DNA of 64,000 bases from Deltaproteobacteria bacterium (GTDB lineage Bacteria > Myxococcota_A > UBA796 > GCA-2862545), in the NCBI GenBank assembly GCA_006226595.1, contig SBGP01000029.1, positions 1-64,000 of the forward strand. The letters run 5' to 3'. The position numbers and the translations under genes are program-made. Below, in pieces: positions 17,654 to 26,100 of this stretch. Every line of letters begins with the position of its first letter. Position 1 is the first letter of the stretch. Below the pieces are notes generated by a model. It was not told the origin of the DNA, did not search any database, and was given only the letters and a program-made list of their open reading frames with translations.

Positions 17654-19513
17654 ATGTGCGGCATCGTCGGATGGGTCGCGGACCGACCGGAGGCCTCGGC
17701 CATGCCGGCGGCGCTGGCGGGTATCGCGCATCGCGGGCCGGACAGCGATGGGCACGTGGTCCTCGCCGCGGGCGGAAAGCACGTCCACCTCGGCCACACG
17801 CGGCTCGCCATCCTCGACCTCTCGCCAGCGGGCGCGCAGCCCATGGTGTCGGCGGACGGCCGGTGGTGGGTGAGCTTCAACGGCGAGCTCTACAACCACC
17901 AGCTGCTTCGCGACCCGGCGCATCCCTGGCGAAGCACCTCGGACACCGAGACCCTCGTCGAGCTGCTGGCCTCGCGAGGACTGGACGCCACGCTCGAGGC
18001 CATCGACGGCATGTTCGCCTTCGCCGCCCTCGACCTCGAGCGCGGTGAGCTGCACGTCGCCCGCGACCGCTTCGGCATCAAGCCGGTGTACTTCACCGCC
18101 GAGGGACCCCTCGCCTTTGCCTCGGAGATCCGCTCCCTGCGCGCGCTCGGACGGGCAGGGGACGCGGTCGATGCCGACGAGCTCCAGGCCTTCCTCGCGC
18201 TTCGATACGTCCCGGCTCCCGGCACCATCTGGCGCGGGGTGCACCGCCTTCCCGCGGGACACGTGATCTCCGTCGACCTGGCTTCTGGCCGGCGGCGCAT
18301 GCGCTGGTTCGACAGCGCCACCACCGAGCGCTTCGCCGGCAGCTTCGACGAGGCGGTGGCCCAGTGGCGCGACGTGCTCTTCGGCGCGGTCCAACGCCAG
18401 CTGCTCTCGGACGTGCCCGTCGGCGTGCTGCTCTCCGGTGGCATCGACTCGGCGGTGGTCGCGGCCATGGCCCGCGAAGCCACGGGCAAGCCGTTCCCCA
18501 CGTTCACCGTCGGCTTCGGCGATGGCTCGGCGGCGTGCGAGCTCGACGACGCCGCCGAGACCGCGGCGATGTTGGACCTGCCGCACCGACGCATCGAGGT
18601 CGATGCCGACGCGCTGATCGACGACTTCGACGCCATCGTGCGCGCGGTCGAGGAGCCGCTCGGCACCACGAGCTCGCTCGCGTACTGGCAGCTCACCCGG
18701 CGTGCCCGCGAGGAAGTCACCGTCGCACTCACCGGACAGGGGGCCGACGAACCCCTCGGCGGCTACCCTCGCTACCAGTTCGAGCTCCAGTACGGGCGAC
18801 TCCGCGGCCGTCGACTGCTCGCGCCACTCGCGCGTGGCGCCCGCCCGCTGCTCGGCGCCGGCAGCTCCGGCCGCGAGCGCTCCGTGTGGGCACTCGGCGA
18901 GCGACGGGCAGAGCGGCGCATGGTGGCGGCGGGGGCGCTGTTCCTGCCTGCCGAGCTGCGTCGACTCACCGGGCGTGCGGATGCGGGCCCGGCCGAGGGA
19001 CGCCTCGCCGCCTGGCTCGAGCGGCTGGGCGTGGCAGACTCCGCCGTGGAGCGGGCGATGGCCGTCGACACCCGCGCTCAGCTCGCCGACGACCTGCTCC
19101 TCTACGGAGACAAGGTGAGCATGGACTGCGCGCTCGAGGTGCGCGTGCCGATCCTCGACCTCGAGGCCGTGCGCTTCCTCGAGTCCCTGCCTCAGGGCTA
19201 CAAGCTTCGGTTTCGCGAGGGCAAGCGCGTGCACAAGGCCATGGCCGAGGCCTACCTGCCGTCCCGCATCGTCCATCGCCCGAAGCGAGGCTTCAAGGTT
19301 CCCTATGACGAGTGGGTCCGCGGTCGCTGGAAGCAGGCCATGGCCGACCGTCTGCTCGGTTCGGACTCGCCGCTGCGCGATCACCTCGATGCTGCCGCGG
19401 TCGAGGCGCTGTGGCGGGACCACCAGGCGGGTCGGCGGGATGCCACCCGCGAGATCTTCGCGCTGGCGAGCCTGTCGGTGCTCTTGCGGGAGCGTGCGCC
19501 CGCCAGCGGTTAG
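17654..19513 (+). CDS. asnB: Asparagine synthase (glutamine-hydrolysing)-like amidotransferase
   Basis: A 619-residue class II amidotransferase. The N-terminal Ntn glutaminase begins MCGIVGW, with Cys2 as the nucleophile once Met is removed, and has SFNGELYN near residue 76. The C-terminal synthase domain has the ATP pyrophosphatase loop LLSGGIDSA (residues 259-267) and, later, ALTGQGADEPLGGYPRY. All key residues are present, so it should use glutamine as ammonia donor. In polysaccharide loci such proteins are thought to amidate uronic acids or other glycan acids rather than make asparagine; that role is inferred here from context. GAGGGAGAG precedes the ATG. The next gene starts nine bases after its stop, so the two are co-translated. 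Confidence 0.9.
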   Translation: MCGIVGWVADRPEASAMPAALAGIAHRGPDSDGHVVLAAGGKHVHLGHTRLAILDLSPAGAQPMVSADGRWWVSFNGELYNHQLLRDPAHPWRSTSDTETLVELLASRGLDATLEAIDGMFAFAALDLERGELHVARDRFGIKPVYFTAEGPLAFASEIRSLRALGRAGDAVDADELQAFLALRYVPAPGTIWRGVHRLPAGHVISVDLASGRRRMRWFDSATTERFAGSFDEAVAQWRDVLFGAVQRQLLSDVPVGVLLSGGIDSAVVAAMAREATGKPFPTFTVGFGDGSAACELDDAAETAAMLDLPHRRIEVDADALIDDFDAIVRAVEEPLGTTSSLAYWQLTRRAREEVTVALTGQGADEPLGGYPRYQFELQYGRLRGRRLLAPLARGARPLLGAGSSGRERSVWALGERRAERRMVAAGALFLPAELRRLTGRADAGPAEGRLAAWLERLGVADSAVERAMAVDTRAQLADDLLLYGDKVSMDCALEVRVPILDLEAVRFLESLPQGYKLRFREGKRVHKAMAEAYLPSRIVHRPKRGFKVPYDEWVRGRWKQAMADRLLGSDSPLRDHLDAAAVEALWRDHQAGRRDATREIFALASLSVLLRERAPASG

Positions 19514-19521
19514 GAGCGCGC

Positions 19522-20424
19522 ATGCGACGCGTGAACGTACAGATCATCGGTGCGCAGAAGTGCGGCACCACCACGGTGTTCGACTGGCTCGACCAGCACC
19601 CGGACGTGTACGTCCCGGACACCAAGGAAATCCACTTCTTCGCGCGTGAGGAGTTCTGGAAGCAGGGCCCGGGCTACCTCGCGAACTTCTACGCGGGCTT
19701 GGGGGACGAGGCCGCGATCGCCGGCGCGTACGTGCACACGATGTACTTCCCCGAGTCCGTCGCGCGCATGCACAGCTACAACCCGTCCATGAAGCTGATC
19801 GCAGTGCTCCGCGACCCGGTGTCGCGGGCCTACTCCGCGTACTGGTACGCCCGCAAGAACGGGTGGGAGACGCTGCCTACCTTCGAGCTCGCCCTCGAGG
19901 CGGAGGACGCGCGCGCCCGTGGCTCTCGCCAGGAGCAGGCCGAGCTCACCTACCTGCGGCACGGCTACTACGCCGAGCAGCTGCGCCCGTGGCGGGACAC
20001 CTTCGGTGCCGAGCAGCTTCGCGTCATCGAGACCGGCGCCATTCGCTCGCGGCCCGCTGAGGTACTCGCGGACCTGTGCGCATGGATCGGCGTCGACGAG
20101 CGCTTCGCCTTCGATACCTCCGAGCGCTCGAACACCTCGGCCATGCCGCGCTTTCCGCGCATCCACCGGGCGCTGCTGTCCGACAACGCGTTCAAGCGCG
20201 CGGTCCGTCGCTACACCAGCCCCCGCCTGCGGCTCGCGATCCAGCGCAAGGTGATCAGCCGCATCCTCAAGCGCAACCAACGGCCGTTCACCTACCCGCC
20301 CATCCTGCCCGAGACGCGCGAGCGGCTCGCCGAGCACTTCGCGCCGCACAACGCCGCGCTCGCCGACGAGTTCGGGGTCGACGTGTCGCGCTGGGCTCAG
20401 CCTGGCGTGGCCAGCGCCACGTAG
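19522..20424 (+). CDS. Sulfotransferase domain protein (second)
   Basis: This 300-residue protein is a heparan-sulfotransferase-like enzyme. The PAPS 5'-phosphosulfate loop is GAQKCGTT (residues 10-17), followed by the family's DTKEIHFF (33-40). The 3'-phosphate site is AVLRDPVSRAYSAYW (94-108). The C-terminal RPFTYPPILPETRERLAEHF matches the acceptor-side region of bacterial glycan sulfotransferases. It should transfer sulfate to a sugar hydroxyl. The start ATG is nine bases after the amidotransferase stop; that TAG is part of the TAGGAG that serves as its ribosome site. The 3' end overlaps the convergent methyltransferase by 28 bp. It is only distantly like the sulfotransferase at 1202. Confidence 0.9.
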   Translation: MRRVNVQIIGAQKCGTTTVFDWLDQHPDVYVPDTKEIHFFAREEFWKQGPGYLANFYAGLGDEAAIAGAYVHTMYFPESVARMHSYNPSMKLIAVLRDPVSRAYSAYWYARKNGWETLPTFELALEAEDARARGSRQEQAELTYLRHGYYAEQLRPWRDTFGAEQLRVIETGAIRSRPAEVLADLCAWIGVDERFAFDTSERSNTSAMPRFPRIHRALLSDNAFKRAVRRYTSPRLRLAIQRKVISRILKRNQRPFTYPPILPETRERLAEHFAPHNAALADEFGVDVSRWAQPGVASAT

Positions 20425-21224
20425 CACTCGGGCATCGCCCAGCGACCGGGCGAGGGGACAAAGGCGGCCAGGCCCTGGTGGTCCCACGTCGCGTCGAGCG
20501 CAAAGCCCGCCTCGGCGAAGAAGGCCTCGGCGTCCTCGGGGCGTACCCCGAAGGTGATCGGCTCACCAAACAGGGCCAGTGCGCTCGCGCTCGCCCGGCG
20601 CCAGGTGGCGAAGAGTCGCGGATCGTCGAGGTAGAACCACAAGTCCATGCCGAGCGACGAGCCCGGCGCCGACAGGCTCCGGATGGTAGCGAGGCTGTCG
20701 AGCACCGCGGTCCGGGTGAGGTACATGCTCACACCTTCCCACACCCAGAAGGTCGGGCGGCTCGGGTCGAAGCCCTCGTCGAGCAGTCGCTGGCGAAGGT
20801 TCTGGCGCTCGAAGTCCACGGGGACCACGCGGCGGGGGACCTCAGGCAGTCGCGCGGCGGCACGGGACTTCGCGGCCGCGGTGGCCGGGTGGTCCACCTC
20901 CCACACGACACGCTCGCCCAACGCCTCGCGTAGGCGCCAGGCGCGGCTGTCGTAGCCGGCCCCGAGCAGCACCACCTGCTCCGCGCCGGTCTCGACGAGC
21001 GCGGCATCGAGGCAGGCGTGGCGCGCGAGCACGTAGGTGGCGAGGCCCACGGCACTCGGCGGCCGGCTACTCCCCCAGAGCCGCGACACCAGCCGCAGCC
21101 CCGGAGGGAGGAATCGGACGGCGTGCGGGTCGTCGACGATACGCTGGCTTGCGGGCCTCGCGCGTTCGGCGGCTCGGAACAGGCACACGGCCTGGGCGGT
21201 GCGACTTGGACGGGTCTGGCGCAT
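20397..21224 (-). CDS. Class I SAM methyltransferase (LCM/TIGR00027-like)
   Basis: A 275-residue SAM-dependent methyltransferase similar to the leucine-carboxyl-methyltransferase-like TIGR00027 group. Hallmarks are VVLLGAGYDSRAWRL (SAM motif I, about residues 85-99), VWEVDHPATAAAKS (the acidic loop after strand 2) and FWVWEGVSMYLT (the post-motif specific to this family). The group includes enzymes making methyl esters or ethers of secondary metabolites; the substrate here is unknown. The ATG at 21224 is chosen because upstream sequence in the same frame is antisense to the sulfatase-like gene. It is convergent with the sulfotransferase and divergent from the next gene. Confidence 0.87.
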   Translation of the reverse strand: MRQTRPSRTAQAVCLFRAAERARPASQRIVDDPHAVRFLPPGLRLVSRLWGSSRPPSAVGLATYVLARHACLDAALVETGAEQVVLLGAGYDSRAWRLREALGERVVWEVDHPATAAAKSRAAARLPEVPRRVVPVDFERQNLRQRLLDEGFDPSRPTFWVWEGVSMYLTRTAVLDSLATIRSLSAPGSSLGMDLWFYLDDPRLFATWRRASASALALFGEPITFGVRPEDAEAFFAEAGFALDATWDHQGLAAFVPSPGRWAMPECYVALATPG

Positions 21225-21269
21225 GCCGATCGCTAACCTCGCTTGCTCCCCCGGGATAGGCTGCGAGGG

Positions 21270-23120
21270 ATGCCCGAGACCTCCCCAGCACCTGGCGTGG
21301 TCCGCGACGAGTGGCCTGGGGCCGCGCGCGCCGCGGCGTTGCTGTACCTGGCGCGACTCGCCCTCGGGTGGGGAGAACCGCTCGGCGCGGAAGAGCTCGT
21401 GCTCGACGCGGCGATCTGGTGGGTGCTGTTCCTGCTTGGGCTCGCGATTCTCCCCGCGCGTCCGGACATCTGGGTCCGCGTGTTCGCCTCGGGCGCGGTC
21501 ACCGTCGCCGCCTTCCTGTCGTTCGCGGGCTTCTCGCTCAAGGAAGCCGCCCTCGTCAGCGTGCTCACCCTGGCGGTCACGCTCGTCGGGCTCGGTCGGC
21601 ACGTGGGGCCGCCGCAGACCGGCGCGATCACCCTGACCCTCGCGGTACCCGTGGGCTTCGTGCTCCTGCTTCGGGGACCTCCGGAGGCGATGCCGGGCAT
21701 CGCGTTCCTCGCGCTGCTGGTGCTGCTCGTCGGTCATCGCGACCTCCGGTGGGCCAGCGTGCTCGCGATCGGCGCGAGTCTGGTGGGGATGCCGCATCGT
21801 CCGCCCACGTGGCGCACCACCGCCGAGGTGCCCGAGGGACCCGACATCGTGCTCGTCGTCGCCGACACGCTCCGCGCCGACTCCGCGGCGGAGATGCAGA
21901 CCGTGCGTCGGCTGGTCGCGGGGGGTGGCCACGAGTTCGAGGCGGTCGCGCCCTCCCCGTGGACGCTGCCGAGCATGGCGACGCTGATGACCGGGGTGGC
22001 GCCCGACGTCCACGGCGCGGGTCTTCGGGACGATGGCGTCGCGCGCATCGCCCCCGGCTATCCGACCCTTGCCCGCCAGCTCCACGAGCGTGGCTACGAC
22101 ACGGCGGCTGTGCTCGCCGAGAACGGCTACCTCTCGCGGCGCTTCGGGTTGATGGACGGGCTCGCCGAGGTCCGCGGTGGCATCGGTCGTGGCTCCGAGC
22201 TCGTGTTCCGCCTCGATGACCGCGGGCGGCGCGTGCTCTCGCGCGCACTGCGCGACCTCGGCGTGCCGGTGGGGCTGTGGGGCCGCGCCTGGGGCGTCGA
22301 GGACGCCGTGGCCGACGTGGACCGCGTGCTCGCCGGGCGGCGCAATCGCCCGCTGTTCCTGTGGGTGCACCTCATGGAGGCGCACATGCCGTGGGAGCAC
22401 GCGAGCAGCCCGGAGTCGCACCTGCGTCGCGAGCGGGTGCTCGCGGACCCCGCGTACGCGCGGAATCCGAAGCCGCTGCGCGAGGCGCACGCCGTGCAGA
22501 TGCACGCCCTCGACGAGGGGCTCTCCGATCTGGTCGCGGTCCTCGGGCCTCCCCCGCCGCGGGGCCGCGTGCTGGTGCTCGTCTCGGATCACGGCGAGGA
22601 GCTGTTCGAGCACGGCGGCTTCGAGCACGGACACGCCTTCTGGCAGGAGCTGCTCTCCGTGCCCCTGGTCGTGCAAGGCATCACCCCGCACCCGACCGCG
22701 GCCATCCATCGCCTCGGACTCGCGGACGTCAACGCGACGCTGCTCGTCGCCGCCGGCATCGAGCCGGAGGGCCCGGGCCGTCCGATTCAGCGCATGGTCG
22801 GACCCAGCGTGCTCCGCGCCCAGGGAGCGCTCTATGGAGACCCTGGCTACGCCGTGTACCGCGGGCGCTACAAGCTCGTGGCTCAGGGCGCCGAGCGGCA
22901 GCTCTTCGACCTCGAGGAGGACCCGGGGGAGCAGCACGACCTCGCGGCCGAGAAGCCGGAGCTCGTCCAGCGCCTGGTGGCGTTCGCCCCGGGGGAGGGT
23001 GCGTTCGGGCCTGCTGTCGGGCTCTCGGACGACGAGCGAGCCCGGCTCGAGGCTCTCGGCTACCACGTGCCCGACGGTGCGGCGCCAGCGCCAGCCCCTC
23101 ACGCCGACGGACACCACTGA
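21270..23120 (+). CDS. Membrane-anchored sulfatase-superfamily hydrolase or transferase
   Basis: The 616-residue product has about five or six N-terminal membrane helices (to about 185) and then an alkaline-phosphatase/sulfatase-fold domain. Metal-site strands are seen at DIVLVVADTLRAD (about 193-205) and VLVLVSDHGEELFEHGGFEHGH (about 430-450). The position of the formylglycine Cys in C-x-P-S-R is taken by Thr232 in WTLPSMATLMTG. Thr is the nucleophile in phosphoethanolamine and related transferases, so this is more likely a phosphotransferase or phosphodiesterase than a true sulfatase. The ATG at 21270 is preferred over an upstream TTG. Its stop overlaps the galE start by one base (TGATG), indicating coupled translation. 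Confidence 0.82.
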   Translation: MPETSPAPGVVRDEWPGAARAAALLYLARLALGWGEPLGAEELVLDAAIWWVLFLLGLAILPARPDIWVRVFASGAVTVAAFLSFAGFSLKEAALVSVLTLAVTLVGLGRHVGPPQTGAITLTLAVPVGFVLLLRGPPEAMPGIAFLALLVLLVGHRDLRWASVLAIGASLVGMPHRPPTWRTTAEVPEGPDIVLVVADTLRADSAAEMQTVRRLVAGGGHEFEAVAPSPWTLPSMATLMTGVAPDVHGAGLRDDGVARIAPGYPTLARQLHERGYDTAAVLAENGYLSRRFGLMDGLAEVRGGIGRGSELVFRLDDRGRRVLSRALRDLGVPVGLWGRAWGVEDAVADVDRVLAGRRNRPLFLWVHLMEAHMPWEHASSPESHLRRERVLADPAYARNPKPLREAHAVQMHALDEGLSDLVAVLGPPPPRGRVLVLVSDHGEELFEHGGFEHGHAFWQELLSVPLVVQGITPHPTAAIHRLGLADVNATLLVAAGIEPEGPGRPIQRMVGPSVLRAQGALYGDPGYAVYRGRYKLVAQGAERQLFDLEEDPGEQHDLAAEKPELVQRLVAFAPGEGAFGPAVGLSDDERARLEALGYHVPDGAAPAPAPHADGHH

Positions 23121-24082
23121 TGCGCCTGCTCGTCACCGGAGGTGCCGGCTACGTGGGATCCCACGCGGCCTGGGCGGCGGTCGATGCGGGACACGAGGTG
23201 GTCGTCGTCGACAACCTGTCCACCGGGCACCGCGACCTGCCGCCTCCCGTGGAGCTGGTGGAGCTCGATCTGCTCGATGCCGAAGGCCTCTCCGCGCTGC
23301 TTGCCCGCGTTCGACCCGATGCGGTCCTGCACTTCGCCGCCCGTGCCCAGGTCGGGGAGTCCGTCGCCCACCCGGACCGCTACTTCCGCACGAACGTGGT
23401 GGGCAGCCTGAACCTGCTCGAGGCGATGCGCGATGCCGAGTGCGGGCGTCTGGTGTTCAGCTCCACCGCGGCGGTGTACGGAGAACCCGAATCGACGCCG
23501 ATCCGCGAGGACGCGGCGATGCGGCCGACCAACCCGTACGGGCGCAGCAAGCGCATGGTCGAGGAGCTGCTCGAGGCGTGGTCCGACCGAGGCTGGGTGC
23601 ACAGCATCGCGCTCCGCTACTTCAACGCCGCGGGGGCGGATGCGGCAGGGCGGACGGGTGAGCGCCACGATCCGGAGACCCACCTCATCCCCAACGCGCT
23701 CCTCGCGGCCGCCGGCAAGCGCTCACGCCTGAAGCTCTTCGGCACGGACTATCCGACGCGCGACGGCACCTGCGTGCGCGACTACGTGCATGTCAGCGAC
23801 CTGGCGGATGCGCACCTGCGGGCGATCGACTGGCTCGAGGACGGGACCGGTGCCGCGGCGATCAACCTCGGTACGGGCACGGGCTACACCGTGCGCGAGG
23901 TCCTCACCGAGGCGGCGGCGGTGGTGGGCGCACCCCTCGTGTTCGACGAGGTCGCCCGGCGTCCCGGTGATCCAGCGGTGCTCGTGGCCAGCTTCGAGCG
24001 GGCGACCGAGATCCTCGGGTGGTCGCCGCAGCGAGATCTTCGGGAGATCCTGGCTTCTGCATGGGAGTGGCATCGGCGGTAG
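23120..24082 (+). CDS. galE: UDP-glucose 4-epimerase-like
   Basis: A 320-residue extended short-chain dehydrogenase. It has the NAD-binding TGGAGYVGSH at the N-terminus, LSTGHRD at the second strand, the catalytic Ser in SSTAAVYGE (about 111-119), the Tyr-x-x-x-Lys pair in NPYGRSK (about 138-144) and the family's RYFNAAGADAAG. These match GalE, which interconverts UDP-glucose and UDP-galactose or their N-acetyl forms. It would supply a nucleotide sugar to the locus. The ATG shares its A with the upstream TGA. Length is slightly below the usual 330-340 residues but no motif is missing. Confidence 0.9.
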   Translation: MRLLVTGGAGYVGSHAAWAAVDAGHEVVVVDNLSTGHRDLPPPVELVELDLLDAEGLSALLARVRPDAVLHFAARAQVGESVAHPDRYFRTNVVGSLNLLEAMRDAECGRLVFSSTAAVYGEPESTPIREDAAMRPTNPYGRSKRMVEELLEAWSDRGWVHSIALRYFNAAGADAAGRTGERHDPETHLIPNALLAAAGKRSRLKLFGTDYPTRDGTCVRDYVHVSDLADAHLRAIDWLEDGTGAAAINLGTGTGYTVREVLTEAAAVVGAPLVFDEVARRPGDPAVLVASFERATEILGWSPQRDLREILASAWEWHRR

Positions 24083-24126
24083 CGCTTGTCGGGGGGAGCG
24101 GTGTCCAACCTGACACGGAGGCTCCG

Positions 24127-24759
24127 ATGATTCCCCTGACGCTCGCTCTCTCCCTTGCCCACGCCACGCCCGACGCCGAGGAGGCGCCCGAGGCTTGCGT
24201 GGAGGTCCACGTCGAACAGGACGCCGAGGAGTCTCGCCGCAAGGACCGCGAGGACAAGGATGGCTACAGCTCCGCGCGCGGCCTGCACGCCGGTCTCGCG
24301 ACCCAGTTCATGCCCCAGGCCCCGGCGCAGTTCGTGTACGGCCAGCTCGTCGGCAAGAAGGATGCGTTCTTCAACGGCGAGGCCCGGCTGGACCCTCGCG
24401 GCTTCTGGGTCGGGCGCGTCGGTGCGGGTCTCGATCTGCTGGGCGCCGGCAAGCTCGATCTCACGGTGGGCCTGTTCCTCGGCACCGCCGGCGAGTACGC
24501 GGAGGGCGGATATGTCCGCCCCATTGCCGGCACCCAGGTGGCGTTCGGTGGGCACTGGGAGAAGCTGTCGATGCGCTACCGCTGGCTCGCGGGTCTCGGT
24601 GGTGGTCCGCTCGACTCGCTGCTCTCGGAGCAGGAGCTGAGGGTCGGCTACAAGGTGATCGAGCCGCTTCATGTGGTCGGCAGCTGGACGCTGGTCGACC
24701 CGCGCGGCGCGGAAGGTGCGCGTGGCGGGGTGGGACTCGGCGTCGAGGTTCGGCTCTAG
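24127..24759 (+). CDS. Predicted outer-membrane beta-barrel-like protein, function unknown
   Basis: A 210-residue protein with a short signal-peptide-like start (MIPLTLALSLAHA). An acidic and then Lys/Arg-rich segment (about 20-45) follows, and then alternating hydrophobic strands ending in RGGVGLGVEVRL, which closes on an aromatic-free Leu. The strand pattern suits a small beta-barrel or an outer-membrane assembly partner. I do not recognise a family. GGAG lies about eight bases before the ATG at 24127; the longer frame upstream overlaps galE. Its neighbour upstream is galE, but there is no firm link in function. Confidence 0.6.
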   Translation: MIPLTLALSLAHATPDAEEAPEACVEVHVEQDAEESRRKDREDKDGYSSARGLHAGLATQFMPQAPAQFVYGQLVGKKDAFFNGEARLDPRGFWVGRVGAGLDLLGAGKLDLTVGLFLGTAGEYAEGGYVRPIAGTQVAFGGHWEKLSMRYRWLAGLGGGPLDSLLSEQELRVGYKVIEPLHVVGSWTLVDPRGAEGARGGVGLGVEVRL

Positions 24760-24820
24760 GCCTCGGCGCCAGTCGACCGCCGGCGATTGTCCGGATAGCC
24801 CCTGGAAGGGGAGGTGTGGG

Positions 24821-25651
24821 CTGGCTGGACCGAAGCTGTCGGGACTGGTGGATGCGCTGTCGAGTCTTCGGGGGCCGCTCGAGTTCGAGCCAGCCGCTCC
24901 GGCCCATGTCGGGCTGCCCTACGCGCCGCGCGAGCGTCGTCGCTACAGCGCGCCTCGCGCGGACGTGTTCCTGCCCGAGGGCTCCGGGCCACACCCCGGC
25001 GTGTTGCTCGTCCACGGCGGCGGCTTCCTCATCGGCTCGCGCGACATGAAGCCCATGCAGCGGCTGACAACGGCGCTGGTCGACGCGGGCTACGCGGTCG
25101 CCTCCATCGACTACCGCAAGATCTTCCGCGGCGGTTCGCGGCTCGGTGGCGTCGAGGACGCGCACGCGGCGATGGAGTGGTGGTTCGACCAGGCGCCGCG
25201 TTTCGGGGTGGATCCGCGCCGGATCGGTACCGTTGGCCTCTCTGCGGGCGCGACCCTGATGCTGCTGGCCTCGGAGCGGCCCGGAGGGACGCGCCTCGCC
25301 TCGCGGGTGTCCCTGTTCGGTCTGTACGACCTCGACAACCTCGGTGGGCCGCTGGGTCGCGGTCTCCGCGCCCTGTTGCTTCGAGGAGGGGACGCGCGCC
25401 CCGTGTCGCCGCGCTGGGTGGTGCGCAACGAGGTCCCCCTCACGCTGCTCCACGGCACCGAAGACGCGCTGGTGCCGGTGGAGCAGGCCCATCAGCTCGC
25501 CCTCGCGCGTCGCGCCGCCGGGGTTCCGGTCGAGGTGCACATCCTCGATGGCGCACCGCACGGCTTCCTCAACGTGGCGGGCGAGCACGCGGATCGCGGG
25601 GTGTCGCTGGTGCTCGAGGCCCTCGAGCGCGATCTGGGGCCCGCGGCCTAG
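24821..25651 (+). CDS. Alpha/beta hydrolase (esterase/lipase type), CTG start likely
   Basis: The product is an alpha/beta hydrolase of the acetyl-esterase/HSL-like group. It shows the oxyanion motif LLVHGGGFLIG, the nucleophile elbow GLSAGAT, an acid in LLHGTEDALVP and the histidine in GAPHGF. The longest frame begins at 24671, inside the previous gene, and has no homologous look before residue 50. A near-ideal ribosome site (AAGGGGAGG, 24807-24814) lies six bases upstream of CTG at 24821, giving 276 residues. The next in-frame GTG (24848) is too far from that site. There is no signal peptide. Substrate is unknown; deacetylation of a glycan or ester is possible. Confidence 0.85.
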   Translation: MAGPKLSGLVDALSSLRGPLEFEPAAPAHVGLPYAPRERRRYSAPRADVFLPEGSGPHPGVLLVHGGGFLIGSRDMKPMQRLTTALVDAGYAVASIDYRKIFRGGSRLGGVEDAHAAMEWWFDQAPRFGVDPRRIGTVGLSAGATLMLLASERPGGTRLASRVSLFGLYDLDNLGGPLGRGLRALLLRGGDARPVSPRWVVRNEVPLTLLHGTEDALVPVEQAHQLALARRAAGVPVEVHILDGAPHGFLNVAGEHADRGVSLVLEALERDLGPAA

Positions 25652-25662
25652 CTCACCGTCAC

Positions 25663-26010
25663 CTACATCGCGGTGAGGCTGATCTTCGCCGCGCCTTCGT
25701 GAGGCATGCCGACTGCGTGGGTCGCGAGGCACGCGGCGAAGGCCGGGTCGGCGCTGCTCGCGTCGCTCACCGTGGCCGTCGCGATGCGGCCGTCGGTGGT
25801 GGTCACGTCGAGCGTCACCCGTCCGGTGGTGGCGTGCTCGGCGAGGCAGCGTGCGAGCAGCTCGGCCTTGCCAGCGACGGCGTCGCCGGGAGCGGGCATC
25901 GGCACGGCACTCGGCGGCGCTGCGGGCGCCTCGGGCGCGGCCGGACCTTGCGGCGGCTCGGTGGCACCGCACGCGACGAGGACGAGGAACATGGCTGAGA
26001 GACGAATCAC
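25663..26010 (-). CDS. Small lipoprotein with AgmX/PglI-like C-terminal domain
   Basis: This 115-residue protein has a lipoprotein signal (MIRLSAMFLVLVACG, Cys14), a Pro/Ala-rich linker (about 19-45) and a compact C-terminal domain. The domain has RVTLDVTTTDGRI, FAACLATHAV and a last strand AAKISL. That layout resembles the TonB-like AgmX/PglI C-terminal domain found in many myxobacterial envelope proteins; the match is by eye. It is probably anchored in the outer membrane. It is divergent from the next small gene by 90 bp and converges on the hydrolase gene, with 11 bp between stops. Confidence 0.65.
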   Translation of the reverse strand: MIRLSAMFLVLVACGATEPPQGPAAPEAPAAPPSAVPMPAPGDAVAGKAELLARCLAEHATTGRVTLDVTTTDGRIATATVSDASSADPAFAACLATHAVGMPHEGAAKISLTAM

Positions 26011-26100
26011 GGCGTGTGTATATCCACGCGCGCGCGCTCCGTCTTCTCATGGAACCGCAAGGCAGCGTTGCGGTCCGGTGGGAGAGTCCCGGAGGCACTC

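Noticed and set aside
21225-23117. N-terminal extension of the methyltransferase frame
   Set aside because: It is antisense to the sulfatase-like gene and low in complexity; the methyltransferase fold is complete from 21224.
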